A DNA stretch of 64,000 nt, from positions 41,416,001 to 41,480,000 of the forward strand of contig JAZHRO010000039.1 in the NCBI GenBank assembly GCA_037157565.1, written 5' to 3'. The DNA comes from Thalassia testudinum (Eukaryota; Streptophyta; Magnoliopsida; Alismatales; Hydrocharitaceae). Positions 22,591-33,422 of this stretch are shown in pieces. The translations under genes were made by a program, and so were the position numbers. A model generated the notes under the pieces. The model saw only the letters and a program-made list of their open reading frames with translations. It made no database searches and was not told the origin of the DNA. Each line of letters opens with the position of its first letter. The first letter of the stretch is position 1.

Positions 22591-23881
22591 CGGACATGAA
22601 CATGTTCCTTTGGGAATGGTCTAAAGGTTCTTCCAAGCGAGGATTCAATGACCTCCTTCCAAGCATGCACTGGAAGGACGCCAGAAGGATGGGGAAAATA
22701 GAACCTTGTAGCACAAAAATGCAAACCTATCCTTAAATTGGGTAGCCTAAGGACCTATGCCTCAAAAATAATCACCAACCACACAACGAATTTGGTGTTG
22801 TCCTTACTCTTGAAGATGGTAAAGTTGGGTCGGCGAAGTAGGGGGAGCATGTTTCGAGGGCCACTAATTATGCCAAACCCCTACTTAAGTTGTTTGACAA
22901 TCGGGCCCCCCAACTTAGCACCTTTTGAAGCAAGAAGACGTCACTAATTTGAAGTGCATTCAAGAGAGTACCCTAATATGGACTCTATGAATCTTAGGGC
23001 CAACGTCTACTCAATTTTAATTAAGGCCTGGGATGGTAGTGCTTTCAGAATGTGATGGGCCCTGTTAATGGGCTGTGCCCTTAATAATTCGTTGAGAATG
23101 TGTGTATGTGCACAACCAAAAGTTTTCAAGCAAGATTATCAAAGATGAAGTGAATTTTATGGTTCGATTCTTTCTTAGTAGCTTTTAGGATTCAAATATT
23201 AGGTGTATTCAACCAAATTTTGTGAGGCAAACCAAGTTTGAAAGCACAAGTTCAAGTATTTTCCTTTATAAATTAAGAAAATATGGAGTGTCTAGCTTGA
23301 CCTAATTATTTGAATCCTATGGGGCATCTACAAGATGAATCAGTCTTAAATTAGGTGGTGCGGCCCAACCAATTCAACCAATTAGCCCTGATGCACCACT
23401 AATTAAAGCACACAAAGATAATTAACCTAATTTGATTTCTACTCTTTTATGTGTGTTGATGCATGTACCAATTCCACAGGTTGAAATTCCATTTGAGTAG
23501 ATAAAATCAAACGAGGTTATATGCCTCAAATGTGGGTGTGTGTAGTGTGTGTGTTAATTTGTCCAACAATTAGAATTTTTTTTTTATTTTATGCGTGCGG
23601 TGAGATGAGTGGATGTGGCAAACAAGACAAACAATTTCTATCCTAGGATTTATGCAAAAACCTAAGTAGATTAAGTCTTGGTTATTTCTGTGGTGGAAAG
23701 TGAAACTAGTGGGGGGGATATGTGGGGGCACTTACAAACCACTTTACTCGCACTTTACTCCGATCTACCGCAGTTGGATCTCCTTGCTAGGATACCTGCA
23801 AGGTAGCAAATCAGAGGCAAGAGGGGTTAGTAAATAAGTAAGTGCAAAGAAACATGAAAAAAGAAAGTAAATTCTGTTACC
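22591..23881 (-). mobile_element. Probable leader/internal remnant of element I (minus)
   Basis: This stretch lies on the internal side of the tRNA-Asp primer site at 23882-23899, so it should be the 5' leader and gag start of a minus-strand Athila-type element. No gag homology is legible. A short + frame at 22738-22947 has no known domain. Confidence 0.45.
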
Positions 23882-23899
23882 TCCCCAGCAATGATGCCA
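23882..23899 (-). other. Primer-binding site, tRNA-Asp type, element I
   Basis: Reads TGGCATCATTGCTGGGGA on the minus strand, three differences from TGGCGCCGTTGCCGGGGA, the complement of the plant tRNA-Asp 3' end used by Athila/Tat Gypsy elements. Two of the three changes are C-to-T. Confidence 0.8.
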
Positions 23900-23902
23900 A
23901 AA

Positions 23903-25716
23903 TGATAAGCGTGTTTTCATGAGGAAAAATCAGGGTTTTGGAGAACCCATCGTCGTAGTCGCAAAAATTGCTATCAAATAAAATTTATACCAAAACTCCA
24001 AGGGTGTCTTGGATCGAACACAGGGAGGCGATGTTTGTTCCCTTGAAATCCACACTTTGCTTTGTTTCTTTTTGGTATTTTTAGGATTTTGTGACTTTTT
24101 TGTATTTTTATAATGAAGAAATAGCCAAGGTAATTTACTAGCGAAAATAAATCAAAAGAGAGAGAGTAGTGACATGAAAGGAATCTGAGATATCCAGAAC
24201 AATGTTTATTACACTGAATAGAGATATGCTAAAAAAATAAAAGCAAAATGAAGATGAGAAGAAATCTCCTAAAGTGAATGTTTGGCTAGATGATAGTGCT
24301 TGGCGGCGGCTTGGATGGAGGAGATGAGGTACTAGAAGTCGGGGATGAAGTGCGGGAGGAATTCGGGTAGAGGGTTGCTTGACTGAGTTGTAGGAATGGT
24401 GATGAGGAGGTGAAAGTGATTGTCTACCTGAATGGAGGTGAGGGGATGGTCTCCTATGAAGAAGGTAAGGGTAAGTTTGAGTATTTGGTGGAGTAGGGGA
24501 GTATTACACTAATAGGAGGCCGTGGAGTTTGGGAATGAGCTCTTAGGAGCTTGGGAGGCTTCTTGGAGCTCTTGAGTGGGTGAGGAATAGCTAGGTAGAG
24601 ATGGGTAGGCAAAGGGGGTGTGTAGTTCCTTATATAGTGGATGAGAGTGGTCTAAAAATGGGTATAAGACAATTAATGATTTCTAGGACGTCGCTGTAGA
24701 TCCCACTCATGTGTCGCTGTAGCCAACTCATGCTTGCTCACGTGCTCGTTGTAGTAGGTTGTGCTGGCTGTCCATCTCGCACATTGATCATGCTCATGCT
24801 TCGCTAGCCGTCCATCTTGCATCTCCAGCTGCCATTGCATGAGTCTGCTGAGCCGCAGTGGAGTGAATTGCCACCCTTGGATGGCGGATGAAGGGCTCTA
24901 ATCGTGAAGGAGAGGACGCTTTAGATTATGCCCTACTCGATCAGACAGTGGAGATTGCATTAGACAACTTAAGCCTCGCGCCCCCCGGTGTGCATACGAT
25001 CGTGCGTTAGCCAACGCGTCGGATCTCGCATGTGTGGGTTGCGTGCATCGGGTGACACCACGTAGCCGCTTGATCGCCCATCGACGGACAAATTTCACCT
25101 GCGTGCGCTTTAGTGGATTACTTTTGTGCGCAAGGCTTCGATCAGTCATCCATGCATTGCGAGTCAAACCGCTAACCGCTGTGTTGAGGGAAGGTTTGAG
25201 TCTCATTTAGGAATTAAGGCTCACGTGCCCATGACCGTTGGATCTTGATCCAACAGTTGAGATTGCGTGAAGCTTGTCTTTGCTTGGCTCGAGGCAGGCG
25301 ACGTGGCCCCTTGACGACCGTTGGATTTGAATACAATAGCCGAGATTTCACAAGTGTGGCTTGGGAGGAGTGGTTGCAGTCGGGCTGTAATGGCGCCACG
25401 TGGTGCCATCATGGCCGTCCACCTTCTTCTTCTTATAGAGGGTGCCACGGAGCTCTGATCAAAGTGGTTTTTGTACTGATGGATTGCAATCATTGTTCCG
25501 GATCCATCTGTACGGTCGGATTTTTCATTCGATGCTCATAAAGATGTCGCATTGCCCCTTGGCCATATAAAATGTAGATATTAATGTACAGATTACACAA
25601 ATTATCCTAAATGCAATGTAATGAATGTTATGCATTATTTACAATGCTAAATGCAATGTTAAGCTTAGGAATTGACATAAGTAGGCATTTTATCATGAAG
25701 AAATGCATATTTATCA
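23903..25716 (-). mobile_element. 5' LTR of element I (minus)
   Basis: Adjoins the tRNA-Asp primer site. The right end (LTR start) is TGATAAATATGCATTTC on the minus strand. It is the same family as solo LTR O (57698-59396), sharing AAATAAAATTTATACC, GGTCGAACACAGGGAGGCG or GATCGAACACAGGGAGGCG, and an ATGCAATG-rich start region. At 1.8 kb it is shorter than the 2.7-kb Athila LTRs and lacks their USE module. It abuts the leader of element J at 25717, so I probably inserted into J. Confidence 0.7.
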
Positions 25717-26973
25717 ATGCTCATTTGGGATTTAGGTTTATTGAAAAATTTTCCCATGTTGTCAGGTTGCATTTTCAAATCAGGTGGTGGATCAAGATGT
25801 AGAATCAAATTCAGGTCCAAATTTAATTGATTAGATCATATCAGAATCCCCATAGAAGATCAACTCTAATGGAGGCCTCTAGGTCAAACCTAAGGACCTT
25901 TCCTGTGTATGTGCACTATAGAATAGATGAGGGATTAGAGGTGAATTGGACCCAATCAAGGTACCTAAAGTTTTTTGGATGACTAAGGTTGTTTTGAGAT
26001 AGATGATACCTCTGAATTAGAAATCCACGCACCTAAGAATTACTTGGGCAGCCAAGAAGGGAGAGCCTCGCAAAGACCCCGATATGGTAGAGTGTCCCCA
26101 TGGGTTATAGGATTTCCCCCACTTGACCTTCCTTGTCACTGCAGTTCCAAGTATACTGGAATGTATGAATTAGGACCTAAGTCTACCAATTTTAGCCCTA
26201 ATTTGTCATTGAATTTCACTTGATTAGAAGTTGATTCAATTTGTGACCTAATTTGGAGGTTGATTGGCTTACAAAGTGAACCAACTTCACCTGATCTGCC
26301 CTAAAGATTGAGGATGAAATCTAGATCAAGACCCAAAATCACCTTGAATTGACTCTTAGGTTATTAGGTCCAAAATTTTAGGGTTTAAGTGAATTTAGAG
26401 CTTGATTTTTAGGATTTTCTTTAATAGATCTTTTCAACCAAGGGCTTGGGTATCACACAAATGCGGGAGAGTTAATTTCCTTTAATGCATGCAAGTGTGT
26501 ACTAACACTTCAAAACTCTAAAGTGGAAACCTTAATTGGCTCTATTTCAAGTCCAATTTGATCTCAAATATGACACCTTGGACTCGAATAAGAAAGTGAG
26601 TAGTCCAAGATGTTTAAAAAATTAAGCGTACGGAAATCCCTAATAGGTACAGAAAATCAGAATAGGGAATCTCTAATCAAATCACCTCAACTTCAATCAG
26701 ATATCAAATCAATTTCGCAAATCAGGAAATGAAATGCCTTTAAATTATATTACTAAGAAAAATAAGGCAAGTGGATCCTAATTCATTTGTTTCTTTTTTA
26801 TTTACCCAAGATTAGGAGGTGATTGGGAAGAAGAAAGATTTTACCTGCCCCTGGAGTGGTTGATTGCTCAGAAGATCTTCTCATGATGTACCTCACAAAA
26901 ACACAGCAAACTAGATAGGGCAAGTGAGTAATAAGCTCAATCAAAATATGACTAGCGGCGAATTGTGCATTGC
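25717..26973 (-). mobile_element. 5' leader of Athila-type element J (minus)
   Basis: Reverse-complement homology to the leader of element E (about 38640-38880). Shared landmarks are the GGTC...GGGGGAAA..CCTGTAACC region (complement near 26080-26125), the CTACC...GGGTCTT..CG block, the GGCTGCCCA.GTAATTCT.AGGTG block (complement near 26030-26060) and CTTGATTGGGTCCA (complement near 25945). It runs leftward from the primer site at 26974 and is cut at 25717 before gag. Confidence 0.7.
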
Positions 26974-26991
26974 TCCCCTGCAACAATGCCA
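26974..26991 (-). other. Primer-binding site, tRNA-Asp type, element J
   Basis: Minus strand TGGCATTGTTGCAGGGGA, close to the tRNA-Asp complement TGGCGCCGTTGCCGGGGA. Confidence 0.8.
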
Positions 26992-27232
26992 AAATGTTGT
27001 GAGCGTCTTGGGTCGAATTTATAAGGGGAAGATGCTTGGGTCATAAAATAGTTGATAAAAACACTTTTACAACATTTAAAATTTGTGAAGTGCTTGAAAA
27101 CAATTTCCGCTAAAATGTTGTGAGCATCTTACGTCGAATTTATAAGGGGGAAGATGCTTAGGTCGTAGTATAGTCGACAAAAATGCTTTTACAACATTTA
27201 AAATTTGAAAAGTGCTTGAAAATAAGAAATTG
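26991..27232. repeat. Direct tandem duplication, ~121-bp unit
   Basis: Copy 1 is 26991-27111 and copy 2 is 27112-27232. Both start AAAATGTTGTGAGC and share GTCGAATTTATAAGGGG, AGATGCTT.GGTC and TTTTACAACATTTAAAATTTG, at roughly 85 percent identity by eye. The unit spans the PBS-proximal end of LTR J. Confidence 0.85.
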
Positions 27233-27257
27233 AGTCCGAGGTCGTTCGTAGGGAGCA
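26995..27257 (-). mobile_element. LTR J, left part (minus)
   Basis: The 3' end of a minus-strand Athila LTR adjoining the primer site at 26974-26991. It carries the GAGTCCGAGGTCG...GGGAGCA block typical of these LTR ends. It is interrupted at 27258 by solo LTR F and resumes at 29979. Confidence 0.7.
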
Positions 27258-28203
27258 TGATGGGAATACCATCATGAGTCATAACTAGCTTAGTTTGATC
27301 TGATTAAGTCAATAAAAGCTCCTACATATCTTTCAGAAGGTCTTAAGGCCACAAAACATTGATTTGAGAAGAAGGTAAGAATATAGGGTTATTTCTGCAA
27401 ATTTACCATTCTATCACAAAAATAGAATAACCACAGGTTTTCTCAGGGCTTGAATAAAGGTCAAATGTGCTTTAGAGTCTATTAAGAGGGTTCATACAGA
27501 ACAAAACGGGTTTTCACACGTTACAGGAATTAACGAACATTTGAAACCCTAAAAATAAACCTGCTTAATTAACTGAGGTTCCGTCAGGATAAAATCCACC
27601 TAAACCCTCTAAAATTCATAGAAAAATATTCTCTAGGATATGGTACCTTCAATTTGACCATCAGAACCCGTCTTGATCCAAAATAGAGCTACAGACAGAT
27701 TATTACCCTAATAAAGGTTTTTGCATAAATTACCCAGTCAAATTAGGTCAAAACCAAAATCCAACTTCACCATTGGATTCTTTAGGTCCAAATTAGGTTT
27801 GTATCAAAACTTGGGCCCAATTTGAGATTATTCAGACCTAGTTTGCATTTTGGTCCAAGTCTGATTTTATTTATCTCAAATGGCCCCTCAACTTTCAAAT
27901 TCCTTACACAAAACCCCCCAACCTTATCATCATCTTCTTCAAAAAGGTCCCCATTGCACTGAACTCCTAATCTTACAACTCTGGCGACAATCAACCAAGG
28001 ATTTTTCCTTGATTGATTGATGAAACTTCCTCGAAATTGAATCGGAGAATCCTCTTGAAATTTTCTTTCAATCAGATGTTTTCTTGTGCTTCAAATCCTT
28101 CCCAATCTCTCATGTGAACACATGAGAAATTTGGGTTTCCTACTCTGGCGAACATTCCAAGTTCAAGAGGTTGGTTTCCAAGCTTCAACCACCCTCTAAA
28201 GGC

Positions 28204-28213
28204 CTATAAAAGG
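28204..28213 (+). promoter_or_regulatory. LTR F TATA box
   Basis: CTATAAAAGG, the probable Pol II core promoter of this LTR, about 0.95 kb from the LTR start. Confidence 0.6.
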
Positions 28214-29142
28214 ATCCACAATACACACCGATCATTTGACTCTCGAATTCGATCAGATTTCCCTTGAATTCATCTCTCCTCATTTGGCTGAAGTGCTCCT
28301 CTATGTCCGGCAACCTCCTCCGACTCCTCTCTTCCTCCGTTCGCAATACCGGCAGCAAAGCCATATCTCTCTTGCTCTTCCGCTCCTGGCCGTACCAGTA
28401 GGAGCCTCTCCCTCGTCTTCGTCGTCGTTTCCCACTCACTGGAGACTTCGTCTTCTCCAGAGCCAGTGTACCCCCGGTAAGGAAAATCCTCCCATTTCGT
28501 TTGATTATCTTCAGTTAGATTAGTTCCTCTCCACTTTTTGGTTAGATTCCCCTCTTCGTATCACCGTTTCAACCCCTCGATGACGCGAACACCTCCGTCT
28601 TCCCCATCTCTGACCACTCCTCCAGCGAGGAGTTCCGTACACTACTCACCTCCATCCTCCTCGCAGACATGCTCCTCACCATCACCTCGACCCAGAGACC
28701 AAAATCCCTCAAGTAATTGAAGGGATTGGGCTCTCCATCACCTCCCCCAACTCCATCACCTCTGCACTGACTCACCGAGGTCATACGACCTCCACACACA
28801 CATGCACGCCACACTGTACCCACCACCACATTCTTCATCACACGGCGAAGCTGCTGAACCATCTGACGCGGTTGTAAGGCCCTTTTTCTTGAGTTTCAGG
28901 TACCAAGTCAAGCTTGCCATTGACGATGTGCTTCGAGCAAGCTTGGAGCTTGCCACAGCACTCACTTGCTCTAGGTGCTCAATCCAGGCTATGCGGAATC
29001 ACCTAAGGCATTGCCCCAAGTGGTCAATTGGAGGCCTTGACCTCGTTACCTGCGGCAATTGAAGGAAGGAGCCCTGTAGCAGCCACGCTAATCAGAGGAT
29101 TCTCCTCGCTGCAGACACCTGCAAGGAAGGATAGTGTGATTA

Positions 29143-29187
29143 GTCCCACCTCATTGGTTGAAAAGGAGACGCAATGACATAAATTTC
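29143..29187 (+). promoter_or_regulatory. USE + TATA-like module in LTR F
   Basis: GTCCCACCTCA at 29143-29153 matches RTCCCACATCG at 9 of 11 positions. A gap of 25-26 bp leads to ATAAATTT at 29179-29186. A conserved GAGGTCCC box follows at about 29230. Confidence 0.5.
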
Positions 29188-29978
29188 AAAAGTGAATTGG
29201 GCTCTTGGCCTCAAGTCACACAGGGGGGTGAGGTCCCCCGCACGCACCCTCTCATGCCTCACTCTTGACACACTCCACACGGGCCTAGTCTGATCCGTTT
29301 ACCCACCTAAGCTCGCACACCTCGACTGCTACCCCACTACCGGCTGCCCTAGTCCTAGGTGCATTCTGATCCGATACCCGACTACCCGATTATCACTGAG
29401 TGGGAAGAGGATGAAAGGAAGGAAGAGAGAGAGCACGGGGGTAGAGGGTTTTGCTTCCCTGTGTATTGGGCTAACACTTAGCCAAATTTTGAAGCCCTCT
29501 CCCCTGCAAAAGAGAGAAGAAGAGGAAGAGAAGAGAAGGCAAGGCTGAAGAAGAGGAGAATCGTAGAAGAACTAAAGAAAAGAAGGCACAAAAGAAGAAT
29601 AACAGAAGAGAATTAGAGAGGCTTAAAAAGTACTGTAGCATTAGACGTTTAAGACGTCTGATACTCCTTCGAGCTTCTGAGGCTATATTATCTTGACATA
29701 ACTTGATTTGCATTTGTTTGGTATTATTGTATAAGGGTAATTGGTGATTCAAATCACCATTTTACCTTATTATTTTTGCACATTGATACTTGAATTCTTG
29801 ACATATTATTCTGAATTAAGTTTTGGCTGAAATTGCTTGTATATTGTGATCTCGAGATTCATATTTGCCATTTGCTCCCAGCGAACGACCTCGGATTTCA
29901 TTCGAGTATAAATTATATTTGTTTTTTTCGTGCTGATTCGACTTATACTGCAACGTAACGATTTTAAAACCAGTTTCA

Positions 29979-30540
29979 GAGCGATTAACAGAGCAAATAT
30001 GGAATTCACGCATGAATCACAATATAAATCAATGAGCACAAGATAAAAATATGCAATAAATTTTAGTAATAAAACATATATTCAATATCAGTCCAAATTG
30101 TATCTCAAGAAATAATGAGATAAAAAAATAGAAGAGCTTAAAACAATGGTAATTTAGATTACCAATTAATCTCTCAAATTAAGCATATATCCCATAACTC
30201 AATTTAACTCAAATATTGCTACAGTGGTATCAACCACTTATGCCTTAATTCCACATCAGACAAGAGCCTCAAATAGGTTCTCAAATAATTCCACAGTATT
30301 AAATCAGAAATCAGGTACCTACGTCAGACCTCGAGTACCCACGTCAGATGCCTTAAACCACCATGGCAAAGAGTCAACCTCTCAAATTCTTGCTAAATGT
30401 TAAGCACATAGGCATGCATTTCGAGTCACGTGCACACGCATCCCAAGGCAAAACCCTCCTCACTCCTCCTCAGATTCCTTTCTCTCTCTTCTTGAACTGG
30501 GTTTAGGGCTAATCGAGTAATCGGGTATACGGTTTAGAGG
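29979..30540 (-). mobile_element. LTR J, right part (minus)
   Basis: Continues LTR J after the F insertion. The minus-strand order includes the region around ATGGTAATTTAGATTACC (about 30147-30164) that other Athila LTRs carry as ATTGGTGATCTAAATTACCAT, a short pyrimidine-rich tract (30440-30500) and an ATCGAGTAATCGGGTA header (about 30510-30525). It is truncated near 30540. Confidence 0.6.
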
Positions 30541-31080
30541 TCTATTGAAACATGAGTAGGATTATTTAATTAGATGAAATTAGCGTCGAAAAGCATATAG
30601 TGGGAGTGATTACCTACAAGTGAATCTATACCAGTTTATCGAAATTTATTACCTGGACTAAATTAAATTTTAACCTGTCAGTTTTTGGCCTAGGGTCGAA
30701 CATAAAGAGACAATTTTTGGAGTTAATCGATTTCTATAAGATTCCTAACGACATGTGATTTCCGTTTGCTTATTGAATTTTTGGGTTTGTCTTGTTTTTA
30801 GATTTTTTTGGATAACCTTGTCCTTGAGGTAAATCCTCAAAATTGGTCCTTGGCTACACGCCAAAATTAAGTTCAAAACTGATCTCGCCACATGCGAGAC
30901 CATGTACGTCAAGAGTTATTTTTTCTTCTTTAGATTTTTTTTGGTCTTTTCTTTATTAACAAAATAAAAAGGAATAAAAAAAAGAAATGCGAAAAGGAAA
31001 GGAATGAAAATAATTAGCTTATATATATGTGGTCGTGTGTGTACGTAGGCGGCTGTGTGTAGTGATGGATATATATATAA
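30541..31080 (-). mobile_element. LTR-tail-like fragment (minus)
   Basis: GGTCGAACATAAAGAGACAATTTTT near 30693-30717 matches the end block of minus-strand Athila-type LTRs here (GGTCGAACACAGGGAGGC form). It is followed by T-rich and A-rich runs and a GT-rich patch. It could be the end of an LTR that continues beyond the nested insertions. Boundaries are unclear. Confidence 0.4.
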
Positions 31081-31724
31081 TAGGGCTGTACACGGGTCGG
31101 GTTGGGTTGGGTTAGGACTCAACCCAAACCCAACCCATAGTTTTCGGGTTGGGATTTTTCCAACCCAACTCAACCCATTACACTACTGAACTGAACCCAA
31201 CCCAACCCATAAAAATCGGGTCGGGTTGGGTCGGTTGAGCAGGTTGTTGACTAGTCAAAGGATTCAAAACTTATGTTAATTTATCTCCTATATATTTTCT
31301 ATGTCTTTCATACTTAATAATAAAACATTTTGAATTTATAAATAACTTATATCTTCTAAAAGAGTGAATAACATAGATAAAAACAAAAAAAACTTGATAG
31401 TCATATAATAGTAATTGCATCTTTCCTGTAGAAAAGTAAACACATATTAAAAGATGATTATCTTATCCATGTAATTCTTTTTATAGATGTAGGCATTCAA
31501 AATAAAGAATTAGACGAGAATCAAAATAAGTTTTTACTAGTAAGAAAAAATTCAAGATGTATACATGGATGTTTTTTAATTCTATCTCAACAAAGAATTA
31601 GATGAAAATCTAAATAATGATATCTAATTTAAGCGTCAAAGTTTGAATGCTTAGTCGAAGTTTCAAATACTTTAGGCTAAATTAAGGGAAGGTAAGGGGG
31701 AGGAGGATGGTCAAGAGAGGGGGT

Positions 31725-32040
31725 GGTGGTTGTTGGCTATAGTGAAGGAGGATAGCAGATGAGGGGGTGGTAGGTTGTGTGGTGGTGGTGGTGGTAGCGA
31801 CTCTAGTGATAGGCTAGGGGAAGGGGAAGGTAGAGAGGATGGTGGATGGCCGATGAGGGGTGGTGGACTGGTGAGCTATGTGGTGGTGGTGGATTGGTGG
31901 TAGTGGGCCAGTGGCTCTGGTGGTAGGCTCAGGCTGAGCAGAAGGAAGGTTGTGACGATGATGGATGGTTAATGAGGGGGTGGTGGGCTGTCTGGTAATG
32001 GTGGTGGTGGCGGTGGCAGTGGCTCTAGTGAAGGGAGGTG
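31725..32040. repeat. GGT/GGTGGC-rich degenerate repeat
   Basis: Imperfect GGTGGTGGTGG tracts with interspersed GGCTCTAGTG and GATGAGGGGG words, in the interior of the TIR element. Confidence 0.7.
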
Positions 32041-32240
32041 GTGGCTGTCATTAATGTAGAGGAGGAAGAGAGGAGGGAGGAAGATGCTAACCTCGAGTGG
32101 TAATGACGAGAACAATGGAGACAATGAGAAGGGAGCTACGAGAGAGGTTTGTGGCAATGACGAGAGAGGAAGCTCGATTTAGGACTTGCGAGCAGAGGGA
32201 AATTGAAAAGAAGTGCACGATGGAGATCACACAGGGAGAG

Positions 32241-32600
32241 GGAAAGTGAAATTGAGGGAGTGGTGTGTGTTATTTGCGTGGGTTTTTTTTGTCACCTTTC
32301 AAGTTTAAACAAGGTAGATTTTTTTCCTTTAAAATTTTAATGGATACTCTCACGCGCGTGTGTGTATCGGGTTGAATCGGGTTATGGGTTGAATTGGGAA
32401 ACCCATTTTTTATTAGGTTGAAAAGTGAAATTTAGGGAGTAGTGTGTGTTATTTGTGTGGGTTTTTTTTTCCACCTTTCAAATTTAAACACGGTAGATTT
32501 TTTTCCTTTTAAATTTTAATGAATGCTCTCGCGCGCGCGTGTGTATCAGGTTGAATCGGGTTGAATCGGAAAAGCCATTTTTTATTGGGTTGAGATTTTC
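32241..32600. repeat. Direct tandem duplication, ~182-bp unit
   Basis: Copy 1 starts GAAAGTGAAATTGAGGGAG at 32241 and copy 2 starts GAAAAGTGAAATTTAGGGAG near 32420. Both contain GTGTGTGTTATTTG.GTGGG, a T run, CACCTTTCAA.TTTAAACA, and a CTCTC.CGCGCG..TGTGTATC block. Confidence 0.85.
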
Positions 32601-32704
32601 TCAACCCAACCTCACCCAATCTAAGTCACAACCCAACCCAACCCAACCTAATTAGGTTGGGTTCGGGTTGGGTTCAGGTTGAACCCAACCCGTGTACACC
32701 CCTA

Positions 32705-32905
32705 TGTGTGAGTGTGACGTGTGTTGACAGGGTGAGGTAGTGATGGAGTGGGTGGTGTGTGTTGGCGGGAGAGTGTATAAGTGTGTGTATGGGTATGATC
32801 ATATATATGTGTGTATGTGTGTCTGGATGTGCGTAGGCAGGGAGGTGAGGTGACGGGTGAGTGTGTGTATGGTATGAGTGGTTGGAACAGGGAGGTAGGA
32901 ATGTA

Positions 32906-32938
<33 letters not shown>

Positions 32939-33018
32939 AAGTGGATGTGTAAGTGCCCGGGTTGGAAGGGTGCGTGAGGTGGAAACAGTTGGTTGCAGGC
33001 GGGCGTACGTAGGCTTTG
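32705..33018. repeat. GT-rich low-complexity sequence
   Basis: GTGTGTGT-rich region with a (GT)n core at about 32915-32938. It is the left flank of solo LTR D; GT-rich sequence resumes at 53011 on the right, showing that one locus was split. Overlapping open frames on both strands are products of the simple repeat. Confidence 0.7.
33014..33018. other. Target duplication of solo LTR D, left
   Basis: CTTTG, repeated at 53006-53010 on the far side of the whole nest. Confidence 0.75.
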
Positions 33019-33422
33019 TGATGATTGCATCATCATAAACCATATCTAACTTTAATTAGTCACAATCCATTGATAAATACTCCTACATAACCGCTAGAAG
33101 ACCGTAATTCATTGCACATCCTTTCTGAGAGATAAACATTAAAATAGGGGTAAAACTGCTATTTAACAGAATATCCTCAATGCAGAACAATCATGGGGTT
33201 TCTCAGGGGGTAATTAAAGGTCAAATGGTCATAAATGTTTAATAAGAGGGTCCATGCAGAACGAAATAGGTTTTCACGCGTTATGAGAATTAATGGATAT
33301 TTGAAACCCTAAAAACAGATCCACTTAATTAACTGAGGTTCTGATCAGGATAAAATTCACCTAAACCTTCTAAAATTCATAGAAAAATATTATATAAGGT
33401 TTGGTACCTTTGATTTGACCAT
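33019..33422 (+). mobile_element. Athila solo LTR D, left part
   Basis: Starts TGATGATTGCATCATCA. It contains the AAAATAGGGGTAAAACTG, TCAGGGGG.AATTAAAGGTCAAATG and TAATTAACTGAGGTTCTG blocks shared with F. It is split at 33423 by element E (which duplicated ACCAT) and resumes at 50652. Total LTR length without E is about 2.75 kb. Confidence 0.85.
33418..33422. other. Target duplication of Athila E, left
   Basis: ACCAT, matched exactly at 50652-50656. It lies inside solo LTR D. Confidence 0.9.

Larger units (their letters stand above)
27258..29978 (+). mobile_element. Athila solo LTR F (plus), 2721 bp
   Basis: Starts TGATGGGAATACCATCA and ends GTTTCA. Flanks are GAGCA (27253-27257) and GAGCG (29979-29983), a 5-bp target duplication with one change, and LTR J sequence continues on both sides. 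Contents in order: TATA CTATAAAAGG (28204-28213), pyrimidine-rich Ser/Pro-like tract, USE module (29143-29187), a box containing GGGGTGAGGTCCC (about 29223-29237), purine-rich tract, then a GAACGACCTCGG...ATTCGAGTATAAATT end block. No primer site follows, hence a solo LTR. Confidence 0.8.
31081..32704. mobile_element. Terminal-inverted-repeat element, hAT-like, 1.6 kb
   Basis: The left end TAGGGCTGTACACGGGTCGG mirrors the right end CCGTGTACACCCCTA. Subterminal runs of GGGTTGGG at the left and CCCAACCC at both ends extend the foldback. TAGGGGTGT-type termini are common in plant hAT elements (general knowledge). There is no transposase reading frame, so it would be non-autonomous. No 8-bp target duplication is evident: ATATATAA lies left and TGTGTGAG right, the left being in a simple repeat. 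The interior has GGTGGTGG-rich sequence (31725-32040). Confidence 0.6.

Noticed and set aside
30916..31173. Minus frame crossing the left end of the TIR element
   Set aside because: Its Pro/Asn-rich start comes from CCCAACCC repeats; it spans an insertion boundary.
32674..33043. Overlapping open frames of 113-120 codons, both strands, in GT-rich DNA
   Set aside because: Their translation is His/Thr/Pro or Val/Cys repeats generated by the (GT)n simple repeat; no domain.
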